A DNA stretch of 64,000 nt from an uncultured Porphyromonadaceae bacterium (GCA_947176605.1 CAMWRH010000002.1:39799-103798), one strand, 5' to 3'; counted from the first letter of the stretch, positions 26,755 to 35,940 are shown. Made by a program: numbers and translations. Notes: generated by a model not told the origin, from the sequence alone.

Positions 26755-27858
26755 CTACATGCAGTCGGCCAAGGTGGAAATCTTACGGCATGTCTCCTCC
26801 CATTCCTCTTCGGGCACCGAATCGCGGGTGATTCCACCTCCGGCATAGAGCCATGCTGTGTGAGTGGCGGCATCGAGGCGTGCGCTCCGCAGATTGACAT
26901 AGGCGGTGGCGGAGCGTGGAGTGTTGAACCCTATTATACCGCCGTAATACCCTCGTGGATTCTGCTCATGGGCGTTGATATAGTCCACGGCCTCCTGCTG
27001 CGGAAATCCGCTGAGAGCAGGCGTAGGCGAGAGCCGGCGCAGAAGGGTATTGATGAGGATGGCATTCTCCTCGCGCCGCGGGTCACGCAGCCTGAGTAGC
27101 CCGGACGACGGTATCTTTGCCGCGATTTTATTGCAGATATGCTCCACCTTTCCTGCCCGGAGAGTGAATGTATCCGAGATTTTCGGGTCGAGTCCCTCTT
27201 CGCGGAGAGTGGAAAGTATGAAATCGGCCACGATCTTCTGTTCGTCGATGTTCTTGCGGTCCCAGGGAGTGCCGGCGGGAGTGCCGGCGGGTCGTGTCCC
27301 GGCCAATGCCACGGTACTGACACGGGAGCCTGACAGGTTGAGCAGCAGTTCGGGGGATGCTCCGATCCAGGTGCCGGTGAGCGGTGTGGAGAAGAGAAAC
27401 ACGCAGGCCTGCGGATATTCGTGGCATAGCCGGTTGTAGATTTGCGTCGGGGATCCTGCCATGTCGTGCCGGCTCACGCGTGCGGCCACGATCTTGCGGT
27501 GTGCCTCCGGAGAGCCGTCATCTGCCCGGCGCAGGTGGGTGCGGATATCCTCCACAAGCTGCAGGTGTGTGGGGCGCGAGGTGGAAGAGAGCTCCGGTGG
27601 GCACAGTGAGTCGTTGGCTTCGCAGATGGCGTTAATGCGGCGGTTGTCGGTCAGCCGCTCGTAGGGTAGGGAGGATTCTGACTTAAGGGGTATGCCGTAG
27701 ATCGGTGCGTCAATGCCGAATCGCGAGAAGAAGAACCCCCTGCGGGGCAACCCCTCGGTGAGTTCTTCAGCCGTGCCGTAATATGAAATGCGGGATTCGA
27801 ATTCGGTCTTAAGGAATCCGGCCCTTGATGTGGGGAATGCTATTCTGAACAGATTCAT
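26755..27858 (-). CDS. menF: isochorismate synthase
   Basis: A 367-residue chorismate-binding enzyme. It makes isochorismate, the first dedicated step to menaquinone. Family marks are KIVAARVSRHD, FLFSTPLTGTWIGASPELLL, STVALAGTRPAG, VEHICNKIAA, LSPTPALSGFPQQEA and YYGGIIGF. An anthranilate or p-aminobenzoate synthase reading is less likely because the protein is shorter and menD/menB are in the same window. It is preceded by rimO with a 40-nt gap and is not in the menD-menB group. Confidence 0.9.
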   Translation of the reverse strand: MNLFRIAFPTSRAGFLKTEFESRISYYGTAEELTEGLPRRGFFFSRFGIDAPIYGIPLKSESSLPYERLTDNRRINAICEANDSLCPPELSSTSRPTHLQLVEDIRTHLRRADDGSPEAHRKIVAARVSRHDMAGSPTQIYNRLCHEYPQACVFLFSTPLTGTWIGASPELLLNLSGSRVSTVALAGTRPAGTPAGTPWDRKNIDEQKIVADFILSTLREEGLDPKISDTFTLRAGKVEHICNKIAAKIPSSGLLRLRDPRREENAILINTLLRRLSPTPALSGFPQQEAVDYINAHEQNPRGYYGGIIGFNTPRSATAYVNLRSARLDAATHTAWLYAGGGITRDSVPEEEWEETCRKISTLADCM

Positions 27859-27898
27859 GGCAACCTGCGTGAATGAATGGTTACAGGGATGGCGGATA

Positions 27899-29257
27899 TT
27901 ATACGTCCGATCCGACCTGATGCCCGATTAGCTCGAATGGTTCGGCCCCGGTGATGAGCACATCGGCAAACTCGCCCGGTGCGGCCGTGCAGTGGCTGAC
28001 GAGCACTTCCGGGTCGACTTCAGGCGAATCCCACTGGGTGCGGCCTATTGCATAACCGTCGGCAGCCTCCGGGTCATTCTTCTCGATGAGCACGCGAAGT
28101 GTCTGGCCGATAAGGGCGGTGTTGAGTTCAAGGGCGATTTCCTCCTGGAGATCCATAAGCTTCTGCAGACGCTCCTGCTTCACCTCTTCCGGGATGGAGT
28201 CGTCAAGATGTCGGGCGCTCCAGGTGTCGTCTTCCTCACAGTATGCGAAAGCCCCCATGCGGTCGAAGCGCTGTGTGCGCACGAAGTCCATCAGCTCCTC
28301 GAATTCCTTTTCACCCTCACCGGGGAATCCGGTCATAAGGGTGGTGCGGATGCGTATGCCGGGCACACGGCGGCGTATCTCGTCGAGCAGGCGCAGGGTG
28401 CCCTCCTTGTCAATATGCCGGCGCATATTTGTGAGCACCGGGTCGGAGATATGCTGCAGGGCAATGTCGAGGTAATTGCAGATGTTGGGGCGTCGGCGCA
28501 TCACGTCGAGGATATCCATCGGGAAGTCGGCCGGGTAGGCGTAATGCAGCCGGATCCACTCCACGCCGGGGATATCGGCCATCTCGTCGAGTAGCTGTGC
28601 GAGTTCGGATCCCCCTGAGAGGTCGAGCCCGTAGGAAGAGAGGTCCTGCGCGATGATATTGAATTCCTTTACACCCTTGGCCACAAGGCTTCGCACCTCA
28701 TCCAGTATTTCCGTGCGGGGGCGCGACTTATGGCGTCCCGTGATTAGGGGTATGGCGCAGAATGCGCAGAAGCGGTTGCACCCTTCCGAGATTTTCAGAT
28801 AGGCGCTCCATGCGGGGGTGGTAAGCTGGCGTTCCCAAGGGCGTGGGGCGGCAGCCGATCCGGATGCGGCGCGGTCGGGGAGTTCGTCGATAAAGAGGTT
28901 CCAGTTGAATTTGCCGTACCAGCGGTCGACTTCACCGATTTCCTCCTTCAGATCGGCCAGATACCGCTCCGAGAGGCATCCCATCACGGCGATATGCCCG
29001 ATGCGTCCTTCTTCCTTTGCCTGAGCCAGCTGCAGGATAAGGTTTATGGATTCCTCCTTGGCATCACCGATAAAGCCGCAGGTATTGACCATGACCCATT
29101 CGCCGCAGGGGGCATCGGAGTCATGCACCGTGTGGTACCCCTTTGCCTGTAGCCGGCGCAGGAGGCGTTCGGAGTCAACGAGATTCTTGGAGCAGCCCAT
29201 GGAAATTACGTCCACGCGCCCCGGGGTGAAGAGAGGCTCTGAAGCCGATTCAGCCAT
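27899..29257 (-). CDS. rimO: ribosomal protein S12 methylthiotransferase
   Basis: A 452-residue radical-SAM methylthiotransferase. It thiomethylates an aspartate of S12. The N-terminal UPF0004 domain has its three cysteines in SMGCSKNLVDSE, VNTCGFIGDAKEES and AVMGCLSERY; the radical SAM motif is CNRFCAFCAIP; a TRAM domain closes the protein. The ATG at 29255-29257 overlaps the ftsY stop by 8 nt, indicating translational coupling. Confidence 0.97.
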   Translation of the reverse strand: MAESASEPLFTPGRVDVISMGCSKNLVDSERLLRRLQAKGYHTVHDSDAPCGEWVMVNTCGFIGDAKEESINLILQLAQAKEEGRIGHIAVMGCLSERYLADLKEEIGEVDRWYGKFNWNLFIDELPDRAASGSAAAPRPWERQLTTPAWSAYLKISEGCNRFCAFCAIPLITGRHKSRPRTEILDEVRSLVAKGVKEFNIIAQDLSSYGLDLSGGSELAQLLDEMADIPGVEWIRLHYAYPADFPMDILDVMRRRPNICNYLDIALQHISDPVLTNMRRHIDKEGTLRLLDEIRRRVPGIRIRTTLMTGFPGEGEKEFEELMDFVRTQRFDRMGAFAYCEEDDTWSARHLDDSIPEEVKQERLQKLMDLQEEIALELNTALIGQTLRVLIEKNDPEAADGYAIGRTQWDSPEVDPEVLVSHCTAAPGEFADVLITGAEPFELIGHQVGSDV

Positions 29258-30224
29258 TTGATGATTTAAAGAGTGATTTTACGAATTCCTTGGGTTCGAA
29301 GATCTGCAGATCATCGATTTTCTCACCCAGGCCGATGTATTTGATTGGGATATTCAGCTTATTGGAGATGCCGATCACTACGCCACCCTTGGCGGTGCCG
29401 TCGAGTTTGGTGACGGCCAGATCGGTGACTTTAGTGACCGAGGCAAACTGCCGGGCCTGCTCGTAGGCATTCTGACCGGTCGAGCCGTCGAGCACGAGCA
29501 GCACCTCCTGCGGGGCATCGGGCACGACTCTCTGCATGACTCTCGACACTTTTTCGAGCTCCTTCATAAGGTGCACCTTATTATGGAGTCGGCCGGCGGT
29601 ATCCACGATTACCACGTCGGCGCCCTGTGCTTTTGCGGCATTGACGGTGTCGAAAGCCACTGCGGCGGGATCGGAGCCCATTTTCTGGCAGATTACGGTC
29701 ACACCGGCCCGTTCGCCCCAGGTCTGGAGCTGCTCGATGGCGGCGGCACGGTAAGTGTCGGCGGCAGCGAGGAACACCTTGTTGCCGGCCATGGCATACT
29801 GATGGGCCAGCTTGCCGATGGTAGTGGTCTTGCCCACACCGTTGACACCGACCACGAGAATCACATACGGCTTTGAGTCTGCGGGCACTTCGAAATCACC
29901 GAGTCCCTGCTCATTGCGGCCGGAGGGGGCAAGCATGTCTGCCACCTCTTCGGCAAGAAGATTGTGGAGTTCGGAAGTAGAGACATATTTGTCGCGTGCC
30001 ACCCGGTCCTGGATCCTCTTGATTATGTCGAGGGTGGTGTCGACACCTACGTCGGAGGTGATGAATACCTCTTCGAGATTGTCGAGCACCTCATCGTCAA
30101 TCGTGGATTTGCCGGCGACAGCACGGGTAATTTTCTCCCATACGCCCTGCTTGGTCTTTTCAAGGCCTTGGTCGAGCTTCTCCTGTTTCTTTTCACGAGA
30201 GAAAAGTTTGTTGAATAGTCCCAT
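29250..30224 (-). CDS. ftsY: signal recognition particle receptor FtsY
   Basis: A 324-residue SRP receptor GTPase with a short N-terminal basic region instead of the long acidic A domain of E. coli. Marks are MGLFNKLFSREKKQEK, the P-loop VVGVNGVGKTTTIGKLA, ADTYRAAAIEQL, VDTAGR and VTKLDGTAKGGVVI. It docks ribosome-SRP complexes at the inner membrane. The ORF track begins at 30254, but that codon lies in the -7 box of a consensus promoter, so the ATG at 30222-30224 is used. It heads the ftsY-rimO-menF group. Confidence 0.97.
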   Translation of the reverse strand: MGLFNKLFSREKKQEKLDQGLEKTKQGVWEKITRAVAGKSTIDDEVLDNLEEVFITSDVGVDTTLDIIKRIQDRVARDKYVSTSELHNLLAEEVADMLAPSGRNEQGLGDFEVPADSKPYVILVVGVNGVGKTTTIGKLAHQYAMAGNKVFLAAADTYRAAAIEQLQTWGERAGVTVICQKMGSDPAAVAFDTVNAAKAQGADVVIVDTAGRLHNKVHLMKELEKVSRVMQRVVPDAPQEVLLVLDGSTGQNAYEQARQFASVTKVTDLAVTKLDGTAKGGVVIGISNKLNIPIKYIGLGEKIDDLQIFEPKEFVKSLFKSSNG

Positions 30225-30251
30225 GGTTATTCGGTTTTTGTTTGTTTGTTG

Positions 30252-30283
30252 CAAAATTACTTCAAAATACCCGGATATGCAAA
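30252..30283 (-). promoter_or_regulatory. Bacteroidetes promoter for ftsY-rimO
   Basis: Minus strand: TTTG (complement of 30280-30283), 20-nt spacer, TAATTTTG (complement of 30252-30259). Full consensus match, with a leader of about 20 nt to the FtsY ATG. Confidence 0.82.
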
Positions 30284-30353
30284 TTCAATGGGTCCGATGG
30301 GTCGGAGCGGGCCGATGGCGTATGAGCGTCGGCCCCCGTTCGGGAAGATTGAT

Positions 30354-30836
30354 TTACGTGGTGTGGAGACGGCGTTTGTGCAGGTCAATGATGCGCTGGT
30401 TGGACGAGCCTCTGAACAGCAGGTCGGGATCCCGCAGGTCGCGCATGAAAGGGCCGTCGACGATGGTGTCGGCTTCCTTCACGGCATCCCATAGCTTCGG
30501 ATCGGCCTCTATCTGCTCTATGGTATATCCGGTGTATACCCATACGTTTTTACCCCTCTCCTTGATTGCATGTATCAGGATCGGCAGTGTGTCGGGATGC
30601 ATCAGCGGGTCACCACCTGAGAGGGTCACATCGAAGTCCTCATCGTCCACTACCCGGAGAATCTCCTCCAGTGTCATTGGCGAGCCGGCGTTGAAATCCC
30701 AGGAGTCGGGGTTATGGCACCCCGGGCATGCATGTCGGCATCCGGCAAGATAGATGGAAGTGCGAAGTCCCGGACCATCCACCGTGGTGCCACGGCGGAT
30801 GTCCAGGACATTAAACGTTATCTGGTTGCTATTCAT
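30354..30836 (-). CDS. nrdG: anaerobic ribonucleotide reductase activating protein
   Basis: A 160-residue radical-SAM activase. It installs the glycyl radical on NrdD. The cluster motif is GCRHACPGCHNPDSWD; TVDGPGLRTSIYLAG precedes it and LSGGDPLMHPDTLP follows. The ATG at 30834-30836 shares one base with the TGA of the malic enzyme gene (TGATG), so it is very likely translated by termination-reinitiation; the ORF-track TTG one codon upstream is less likely. nrdD is 2.5 kb upstream on the same strand with malic enzyme in between. Confidence 0.95.
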   Translation of the reverse strand: MNSNQITFNVLDIRRGTTVDGPGLRTSIYLAGCRHACPGCHNPDSWDFNAGSPMTLEEILRVVDDEDFDVTLSGGDPLMHPDTLPILIHAIKERGKNVWVYTGYTIEQIEADPKLWDAVKEADTIVDGPFMRDLRDPDLLFRGSSNQRIIDLHKRRLHTT

Positions 30837-33127
30837 CAATTACGCTGTGATATGATGGCGTCGAGGGCGGCGAGAGTGGCGATATCGACAATCTCCTCGA
30901 CCGTGGCGCTGGCACCGGTGAAGTACACGGGTTTCTTAAGCCCTACCTGCACCGGACCGATGACCTTGCCTACCCCCATGCCGAGCAGCAGCTTATAGCT
31001 GATGTTGGCAGAGCTGAGATTCGGGAAAATGAGGGTATTTACCTTTTTCCCCTTGATGGTGTTGAAGGGATAGGTGGCGTCGCGCAGTGCGGCATTGAGG
31101 GCATAGTCGGCCTGCATTTCACCGTCTACATGGATTTCGGGATACTTCTCGTGGAGTATCCGTACCGCTTCGGCCACCCGCGAGGGCTCCGGGTCGGTGC
31201 TGTTGGAGCCGAAGTTGGAGTAGGAGAGCATTGCCATGACCGGCTCGTGGTTGAAGTAGCGCACGGCGCGGTCGGTGAGGCGTGCTATGTCGACCAGAGC
31301 CGGGGTGTCGGATACGGGGTTTACCGCCGTGTCGGCCAGGAAGAACATTCCGGCACGGGTGTTCATGATATGCAGGGTGGCGAAATGGTCGAAACCGTCC
31401 TGCATCCCTACGATTGATACGGCACGTTCGGCCATCTTGTTGGCCGCCGAGTAGCAGTTGGTCATGAAGGCGTCGGCATCGCCGGCCTCTACCATCATCA
31501 TTCCGAAATAAGAGCGGGCGTACATGCGGTCGAGCGCCTCCTCGAATGTGACGCCCTGGCGCTCCTTCTTGCCGCTCAGGATGCGTGCGTAGCGCTGTCG
31601 GCGTTCGTCCTCGCGGTCGTGGCGTGGGTTGATGATCTGGATGTCGGATATGTCGATGCCCAGTCGGTCGGCATGGCGGTTGATCATCTCCGCATTGCCG
31701 AGGAGCACGGGTATGAGTGTCCCCTCGTTCTGAAGGCGTGCGGCTGCGCGTATCACGTTCTCAAGATTGCCTTCGCCGAATACGACTTTCTTCTTGTTCT
31801 GGGCAGCGTGTTCGGTGATTGACCGCATGAACTTGCCGTCGTCGCCCATGAATTCCCGCAGGCGGAGGCGGTAGTTGTCCCAGTTTTCGATGGGTCGTGA
31901 GGCGATACCGCTTTCCATAGCGGCTCGGGCCACTGCGGGAGCCACACACAGGAGCAGGCGCGGGTCGAGGGCTTTTGGCAGGATGTAGTCGGGACCGAAC
32001 TTAAGGTCAGACAGGCCGTAGGCTTCATCCACCACACTGGGCACCGGTTCCTTTGCCAGTGCCGATATGGCGTATACGGCCGCGATTTTCATGGCCTCGT
32101 TGATTGCTGAGGCGCCGCAGTCGAGAGCTCCGCGGAAAATGTAGGGGAATCCGATTACGTTGTTGATCTGGTTGGGGTAGTCGCTGCGTCCGGTGGCCAC
32201 GATTACGTCAGGAGCGGCTTCTTTGGCCGCATAGTAGTCGATTTCGGGATTCGGGTTGGCCAGTGCGAATACGATAGGGCGCGGAGCCATCGAGCGCACC
32301 ATGTCGGGAGTGACTACTCCGGCCACACTCAGGCCGAGGAATACGTCGGCTCCCTGCATCGCTTCGGCGAGCGTATGGATGTCGCGGTCGGTGGCAAACT
32401 CCTTCTTCTGCTCTGTCAGTCCCTGACGGTCGGAGCGGATGACCCCCTTGGAGTCGCACATCACGATATTCTCCGGGCGCACGCCGAGCTCCTTGTAGAG
32501 TCGGGTGCAGCTTACGGCTGCCGCTCCGGCGCCGTTGACCACGAGTCGGATTTCGCTGATTTTCTTTTTCTGGATTTCCAGGGCGTTTAGCAGCCCGGCT
32601 CCCGAGATGATTGCCGTGCCGTGCTGGTCGTCGTGCATCACGGGTATGTCGCATTCCTTCTTTAGGCGGTCTTCGATAAGGAAGCATTCCGGCGCCTTGA
32701 TATCTTCCAGATTGATGCCTCCGAAAGTGGGGGCGAGTGATTTCACTATCTCTACGAACTTGTCGGGGTCGGTCTCGTTGATTTCGATGTCGAATGCGTC
32801 AAGTCCGGAGAAGATTTTGAAGAGCAGGGCCTTCCCCTCCATCACGGGTTTGCCGGCCAGAGCGCCGATGTCGCCGAGACCGAGCACGGCAGTGCCATTG
32901 GAGATTACGGCCACGAGGTTTCCCTTGTTGGTGTAGCGGTAGGCGTCATGGGGATTCTGCTCGATTTCGAGGCAAGGGTAGGCCACACCCGGCGAATAGG
33001 CGAGCGAGAGGTCGCGCTGTGAAGCGTAGGGTTTGGTCGGAGTGATTTCGATTTTACCGGGCCGTCCTTCTTCGTGGTAGTCGAGGGCGGCTTTCTTAAG
33101 GTCGTTTGACTTAGCGTCGGTTGCCAT
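30836..33127 (-). CDS. maeB: NADP-dependent malic enzyme with C-terminal phosphotransacetylase-like domain
   Basis: A 763-residue MaeB-type protein. The malic enzyme part (about 1-430) decarboxylates malate to pyruvate with NADP; LAYSPGVAYPCLEI, DDQHGTAIISGAGLLNAL, VVNGAGAAAVSC and FALANPNPEID are visible. The last 330 residues are the phosphotransacetylase-like domain (KKVVFGEGNLENVIRAAARL), thought to be regulatory in this family. The ATG at 33125-33127 (MATDAKSND) is preferred; the ORF-track start 75 nt upstream adds an unrelated segment. Its stop overlaps the nrdG start by one base. I see no consensus promoter upstream. Confidence 0.95.
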   Translation of the reverse strand: MATDAKSNDLKKAALDYHEEGRPGKIEITPTKPYASQRDLSLAYSPGVAYPCLEIEQNPHDAYRYTNKGNLVAVISNGTAVLGLGDIGALAGKPVMEGKALLFKIFSGLDAFDIEINETDPDKFVEIVKSLAPTFGGINLEDIKAPECFLIEDRLKKECDIPVMHDDQHGTAIISGAGLLNALEIQKKKISEIRLVVNGAGAAAVSCTRLYKELGVRPENIVMCDSKGVIRSDRQGLTEQKKEFATDRDIHTLAEAMQGADVFLGLSVAGVVTPDMVRSMAPRPIVFALANPNPEIDYYAAKEAAPDVIVATGRSDYPNQINNVIGFPYIFRGALDCGASAINEAMKIAAVYAISALAKEPVPSVVDEAYGLSDLKFGPDYILPKALDPRLLLCVAPAVARAAMESGIASRPIENWDNYRLRLREFMGDDGKFMRSITEHAAQNKKKVVFGEGNLENVIRAAARLQNEGTLIPVLLGNAEMINRHADRLGIDISDIQIINPRHDREDERRQRYARILSGKKERQGVTFEEALDRMYARSYFGMMMVEAGDADAFMTNCYSAANKMAERAVSIVGMQDGFDHFATLHIMNTRAGMFFLADTAVNPVSDTPALVDIARLTDRAVRYFNHEPVMAMLSYSNFGSNSTDPEPSRVAEAVRILHEKYPEIHVDGEMQADYALNAALRDATYPFNTIKGKKVNTLIFPNLSSANISYKLLLGMGVGKVIGPVQVGLKKPVYFTGASATVEEIVDIATLAALDAIISQRN

Positions 33128-33207
33128 AATAAAAATAGGTATCGTTACGGTATTAGAGTCATTCTGCCAAGGTTTGGAGTCAGTAGAAGGGCTCTTATTC
33201 ATCAGCG

Positions 33208-33266
33208 GGCATACACTCTGCCGTTCTCCTCCGCAGTGTGCGGAGGAGAGCCGGGGAGCGTATGCC
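33208..33266. other. 59-nt imperfect stem-loop between nrdD and malic enzyme gene
   Basis: Inner perfect stem CTCCTCCGCA / TGCGGAGGAG (33226-33235 and 33239-33248) and outer stem GGCATAC / GTATGCC (33208-33214 and 33260-33266), joined by partly paired sides. It lies 81-139 nt upstream of the malic enzyme ATG and about 90 nt after the nrdD stop. No U-tract follows it in the minus direction, so it may be a leader structure or an RNA-processing site rather than a terminator. Confidence 0.6.
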
Positions 33267-33351
33267 GACCGGAATGGTTAAAACTTCAGGTTACTTATAT
33301 TGGTATAACGTTGCCGGAATGAAAAAAGATACCCGGTGGGAGTAAAAAAAA

Positions 33352-35556
33352 TCACTTGTGGGTCACGCGGTCGTGGAGTTCGGCGAGTTTGCCGGAGTTC
33401 CATCGGTCGGTGGTGCCTACGAGGTAGCCCGTGATGCGCTGTATGGTCTCGAAGCGTACGCCGCACTTTGGGCAGAGCGTCTGGTCGGTGTCGGCGTTTT
33501 CGTATCCGCAGCGGGGGCAGTGGTTGCGGTTGTGGTTGACGCTTCCGTATCCGATGTTGTGCCGGTCCATGAGGTCCACGATCTGTGCGATTGCCTCTTC
33601 GTTGTGGGTGGCGTCGCCGTCGATTTCCACATAGAAGATATGTCCGCCGCGTGTCAGGTCGTGGTAAGGCGCCTCGATGCGGGCCTTATGGCGCGGGGAG
33701 CAGTGGTAGTATACGGGCACGTGGTTGGAGTTGGTATAGTAATCCTTGTCGGTCACGCCGGGGATTTCGCCGAAAGTCTTGCGGTCGCGTTTGGTGAATC
33801 GTCCGGCCAGCCCTTCGGCGGGAGTGGCCAGAATTGAATAGTTGTGCTCGTAGCGGTCCGAGAATTCCAGTGCGCGGTCGCGCATGTGGGTCACGATGCG
33901 GAGTCCGAGCTGCTGGGCCTCCTCGCTTTCGCCGTGATGATGCCCTGTGAGGGCAATGAGGGCTTCTGCCAGACCGATGAAACCGATGCCGAGGGTGCCC
34001 TGATTGATTACGGGTTCGATCGTCTGGTCGGGTCGCAGTGAGGATGCGCCGTTCCAGAGGGCGGTCATCACCATCGGGAACTGTTTTGCCAGGGCTGTCT
34101 TCTGGAACTGGAAGCGCTCATCGAGCTGACGGGCGGTCAGTTCGAGCACCCGGTCGAGTTTCTGGAAGTATTTTTCGATGCGTTCCTGCGGGTCGGCGAT
34201 ATTCATCACCTCTATGGCGAGGCGCACGATATTGATTGTGGTGAAAGAGAGGTTGCCGCGACCTACGGAAGTCTTTTCGCCGTATCGGTTTTCGTATACA
34301 CGGGTGCGGCATCCCATTGTGGCCACCTCGTGGAGGTAGCGTTTGGGGTCGTCGGCTCGCCACGCCTCATCCTGATTGAAAGAGGCGTCGAGATTGAGGA
34401 AGTTGGGGAAGAAACGTCGTGCCGACACTTTGCAGGCCAGGCGGTAGAGGTCGTAGTTGCGGTCGGCGGGGAGATAGCTTACGCCGCGCTTCTTTTTCCA
34501 TATCTGTATGGGGAAGATTGCGGTGGAGCCGTTGCCCACACCTTCATAAGTGGTCTGAAGGATTTCGCGTATCACGCAGCGCCCTTCTGCCGAGGTGTCG
34601 GTGCCGTAGTTGATTGAGGAGAATACCACCTGGTTGCCACCGCGGGAGTGGATGGTGTTCATGTTGTGTATGAACGCCTCCATGGCCTGGTGCACACGTC
34701 CGACGGTGCGGTTGATGGCGTGCTGTTTGAGTCGGGCCTCGTCGTCGAGTCCGTCGAGGTCGCGGCGCAGATAGTCGTCAATTTCCGCTTCATAAAGGTG
34801 GCTGAGGTCGCGTCCGGTGAGGGCCTCGAGGGTCTTGACCTCTTCTACAAACGAAGCGCGGACGAATGGAGCCAGATAGAAGTCGAAAGCCGGGATTGCC
34901 TGTCCGCCGTGCATTTCATTCTGGGCTGTCTCCAGTGAGATACACGCCAGCACTGCGGCGGTCTCGATGCGCTTGGCGGGACGAGACTCGCCATGGCCTG
35001 CGATAAATCCGTTTTCGAGAATGCGGTCGAGCGGATGCTGCACGCATGTGAGGGATTTGGTGGGGTAGTAGTCTTTGTCGTGAATGTGGATGTAGTTGTT
35101 CTTTACAGCCTGTTTTGCTTCGGCTGAAAGGAGATAGTCGTCGACAAAGGGCTTCGTGGTCTCGCTTGCGAACTTCATCATCATTCCGGCCGGGGAGTCG
35201 GCGTTCATGTTGGCGTTCTCGCGAGTGATGTCGTTGCTTTTAGCCTCGATGATTTCGAGAAATACTTCGCGGGTCTTGGCCCGGCGGGCTATGGAGCGCT
35301 GGTCGCGGTAGGCTATATATCGTTTGGCCACATCCTTACGAGCGGATTTCATGAGTTCAAACTCTACGCGGTCCTGGATTTCCTCCACGGTCATTCGGTC
35401 GGTACCGGAGCAGCCTACTCGGTCGGAGATGCGCTGTATGAGCGCTTCATCTTCGCCGGATTCGGTCTGCAACATGGCTTTTCTGATGGCGGCCTTTATC
35501 TTCTCTTCGTTATAGCCTACCACACGTCCATCGCGTTTTTCTACGAGTTGTATCAT
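33352..35556 (-). CDS. nrdD: anaerobic ribonucleoside-triphosphate reductase
   Basis: A 734-residue class III ribonucleotide reductase. It makes dNTPs without oxygen. An ATP-cone fills the N-terminus (VEKRDGRVVGYNEEKIKAAI); the body carries HDKDYYPTKSLTC and the C-terminal zinc-ribbon CPRCGYENADTDQTLCPKCG; the glycyl-radical loop is RITGYLVGTTDRWNSGK close to the end. The ATG at 35554-35556 (MIQLVEKRDG) is chosen because the ORF-track start lies upstream of a promoter-like element. It is the first gene before malic enzyme and nrdG on this strand. Confidence 0.97.
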   Translation of the reverse strand: MIQLVEKRDGRVVGYNEEKIKAAIRKAMLQTESGEDEALIQRISDRVGCSGTDRMTVEEIQDRVEFELMKSARKDVAKRYIAYRDQRSIARRAKTREVFLEIIEAKSNDITRENANMNADSPAGMMMKFASETTKPFVDDYLLSAEAKQAVKNNYIHIHDKDYYPTKSLTCVQHPLDRILENGFIAGHGESRPAKRIETAAVLACISLETAQNEMHGGQAIPAFDFYLAPFVRASFVEEVKTLEALTGRDLSHLYEAEIDDYLRRDLDGLDDEARLKQHAINRTVGRVHQAMEAFIHNMNTIHSRGGNQVVFSSINYGTDTSAEGRCVIREILQTTYEGVGNGSTAIFPIQIWKKKRGVSYLPADRNYDLYRLACKVSARRFFPNFLNLDASFNQDEAWRADDPKRYLHEVATMGCRTRVYENRYGEKTSVGRGNLSFTTINIVRLAIEVMNIADPQERIEKYFQKLDRVLELTARQLDERFQFQKTALAKQFPMVMTALWNGASSLRPDQTIEPVINQGTLGIGFIGLAEALIALTGHHHGESEEAQQLGLRIVTHMRDRALEFSDRYEHNYSILATPAEGLAGRFTKRDRKTFGEIPGVTDKDYYTNSNHVPVYYHCSPRHKARIEAPYHDLTRGGHIFYVEIDGDATHNEEAIAQIVDLMDRHNIGYGSVNHNRNHCPRCGYENADTDQTLCPKCGVRFETIQRITGYLVGTTDRWNSGKLAELHDRVTHK

Positions 35557-35940
35557 GACTTTCTGGGGGATTTGGGTTGTTGTCTTGAGGGGCGCCCGGA
35601 GGGAGGGCGCGGTTGCCCGGGAGCGGGTGCTTCCGGAAGGCTCTGCAAAGTTAGAAAGTAACTCCAATTTATGCAATAAAATGGGCGATAAAATTTGAGC
35701 TGACGGTGTTAAAATTTTCTTTTTGGAAAACTTTTTTCGTCGCTCTGATTTGCAATACGTTGATTTACAGTGTATTGAAATTTAAAACGGAAAACTTTAA
35801 GAAAAATTCGGAATTAAAATTAATCCTGTTTATGGGATAAATGCAACGTTTTGAATCATGGTCGGTTAGCTGTCTGAGGCGTGCGCCGGGGGGTGTGGAC
35901 CCGGGGGAATTTCATGCATTCCGGTAGAGGATGCGCGGGG
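35557..35940. promoter_or_regulatory. AT-rich regulatory region upstream of nrdD
   Basis: A 384-nt gap without a gene between trkH and nrdD (both minus). From about 35690 to 35870 it is strikingly AT-rich compared with all neighbours. It holds a direct repeat GGAAAACTTT (35725-35734 and 35789-35798) and an inverted repeat CAATAC...GTATTG (35753-35758 and 35772-35777), all upstream of the nrdD promoter. These could be operator sites for an oxygen- or nucleotide-responsive regulator; no known box is an exact match by eye. Confidence 0.5.
35646..35677 (-). promoter_or_regulatory. Bacteroidetes promoter for nrdD
   Basis: Minus strand: ATTG (complement of 35674-35677; one mismatch to TTTG), 20-nt spacer, TAACTTTG (complement of 35646-35653). 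Leader of about 80 nt to the ATG at 35556. Confidence 0.68.

Noticed and set aside
30225-30353. Possible tRNA or small RNA between ftsY and nrdG
   Set aside because: No cloverleaf-like pairing or CCA end; the segment holds only the ftsY promoter and the nrdG 3' flank.
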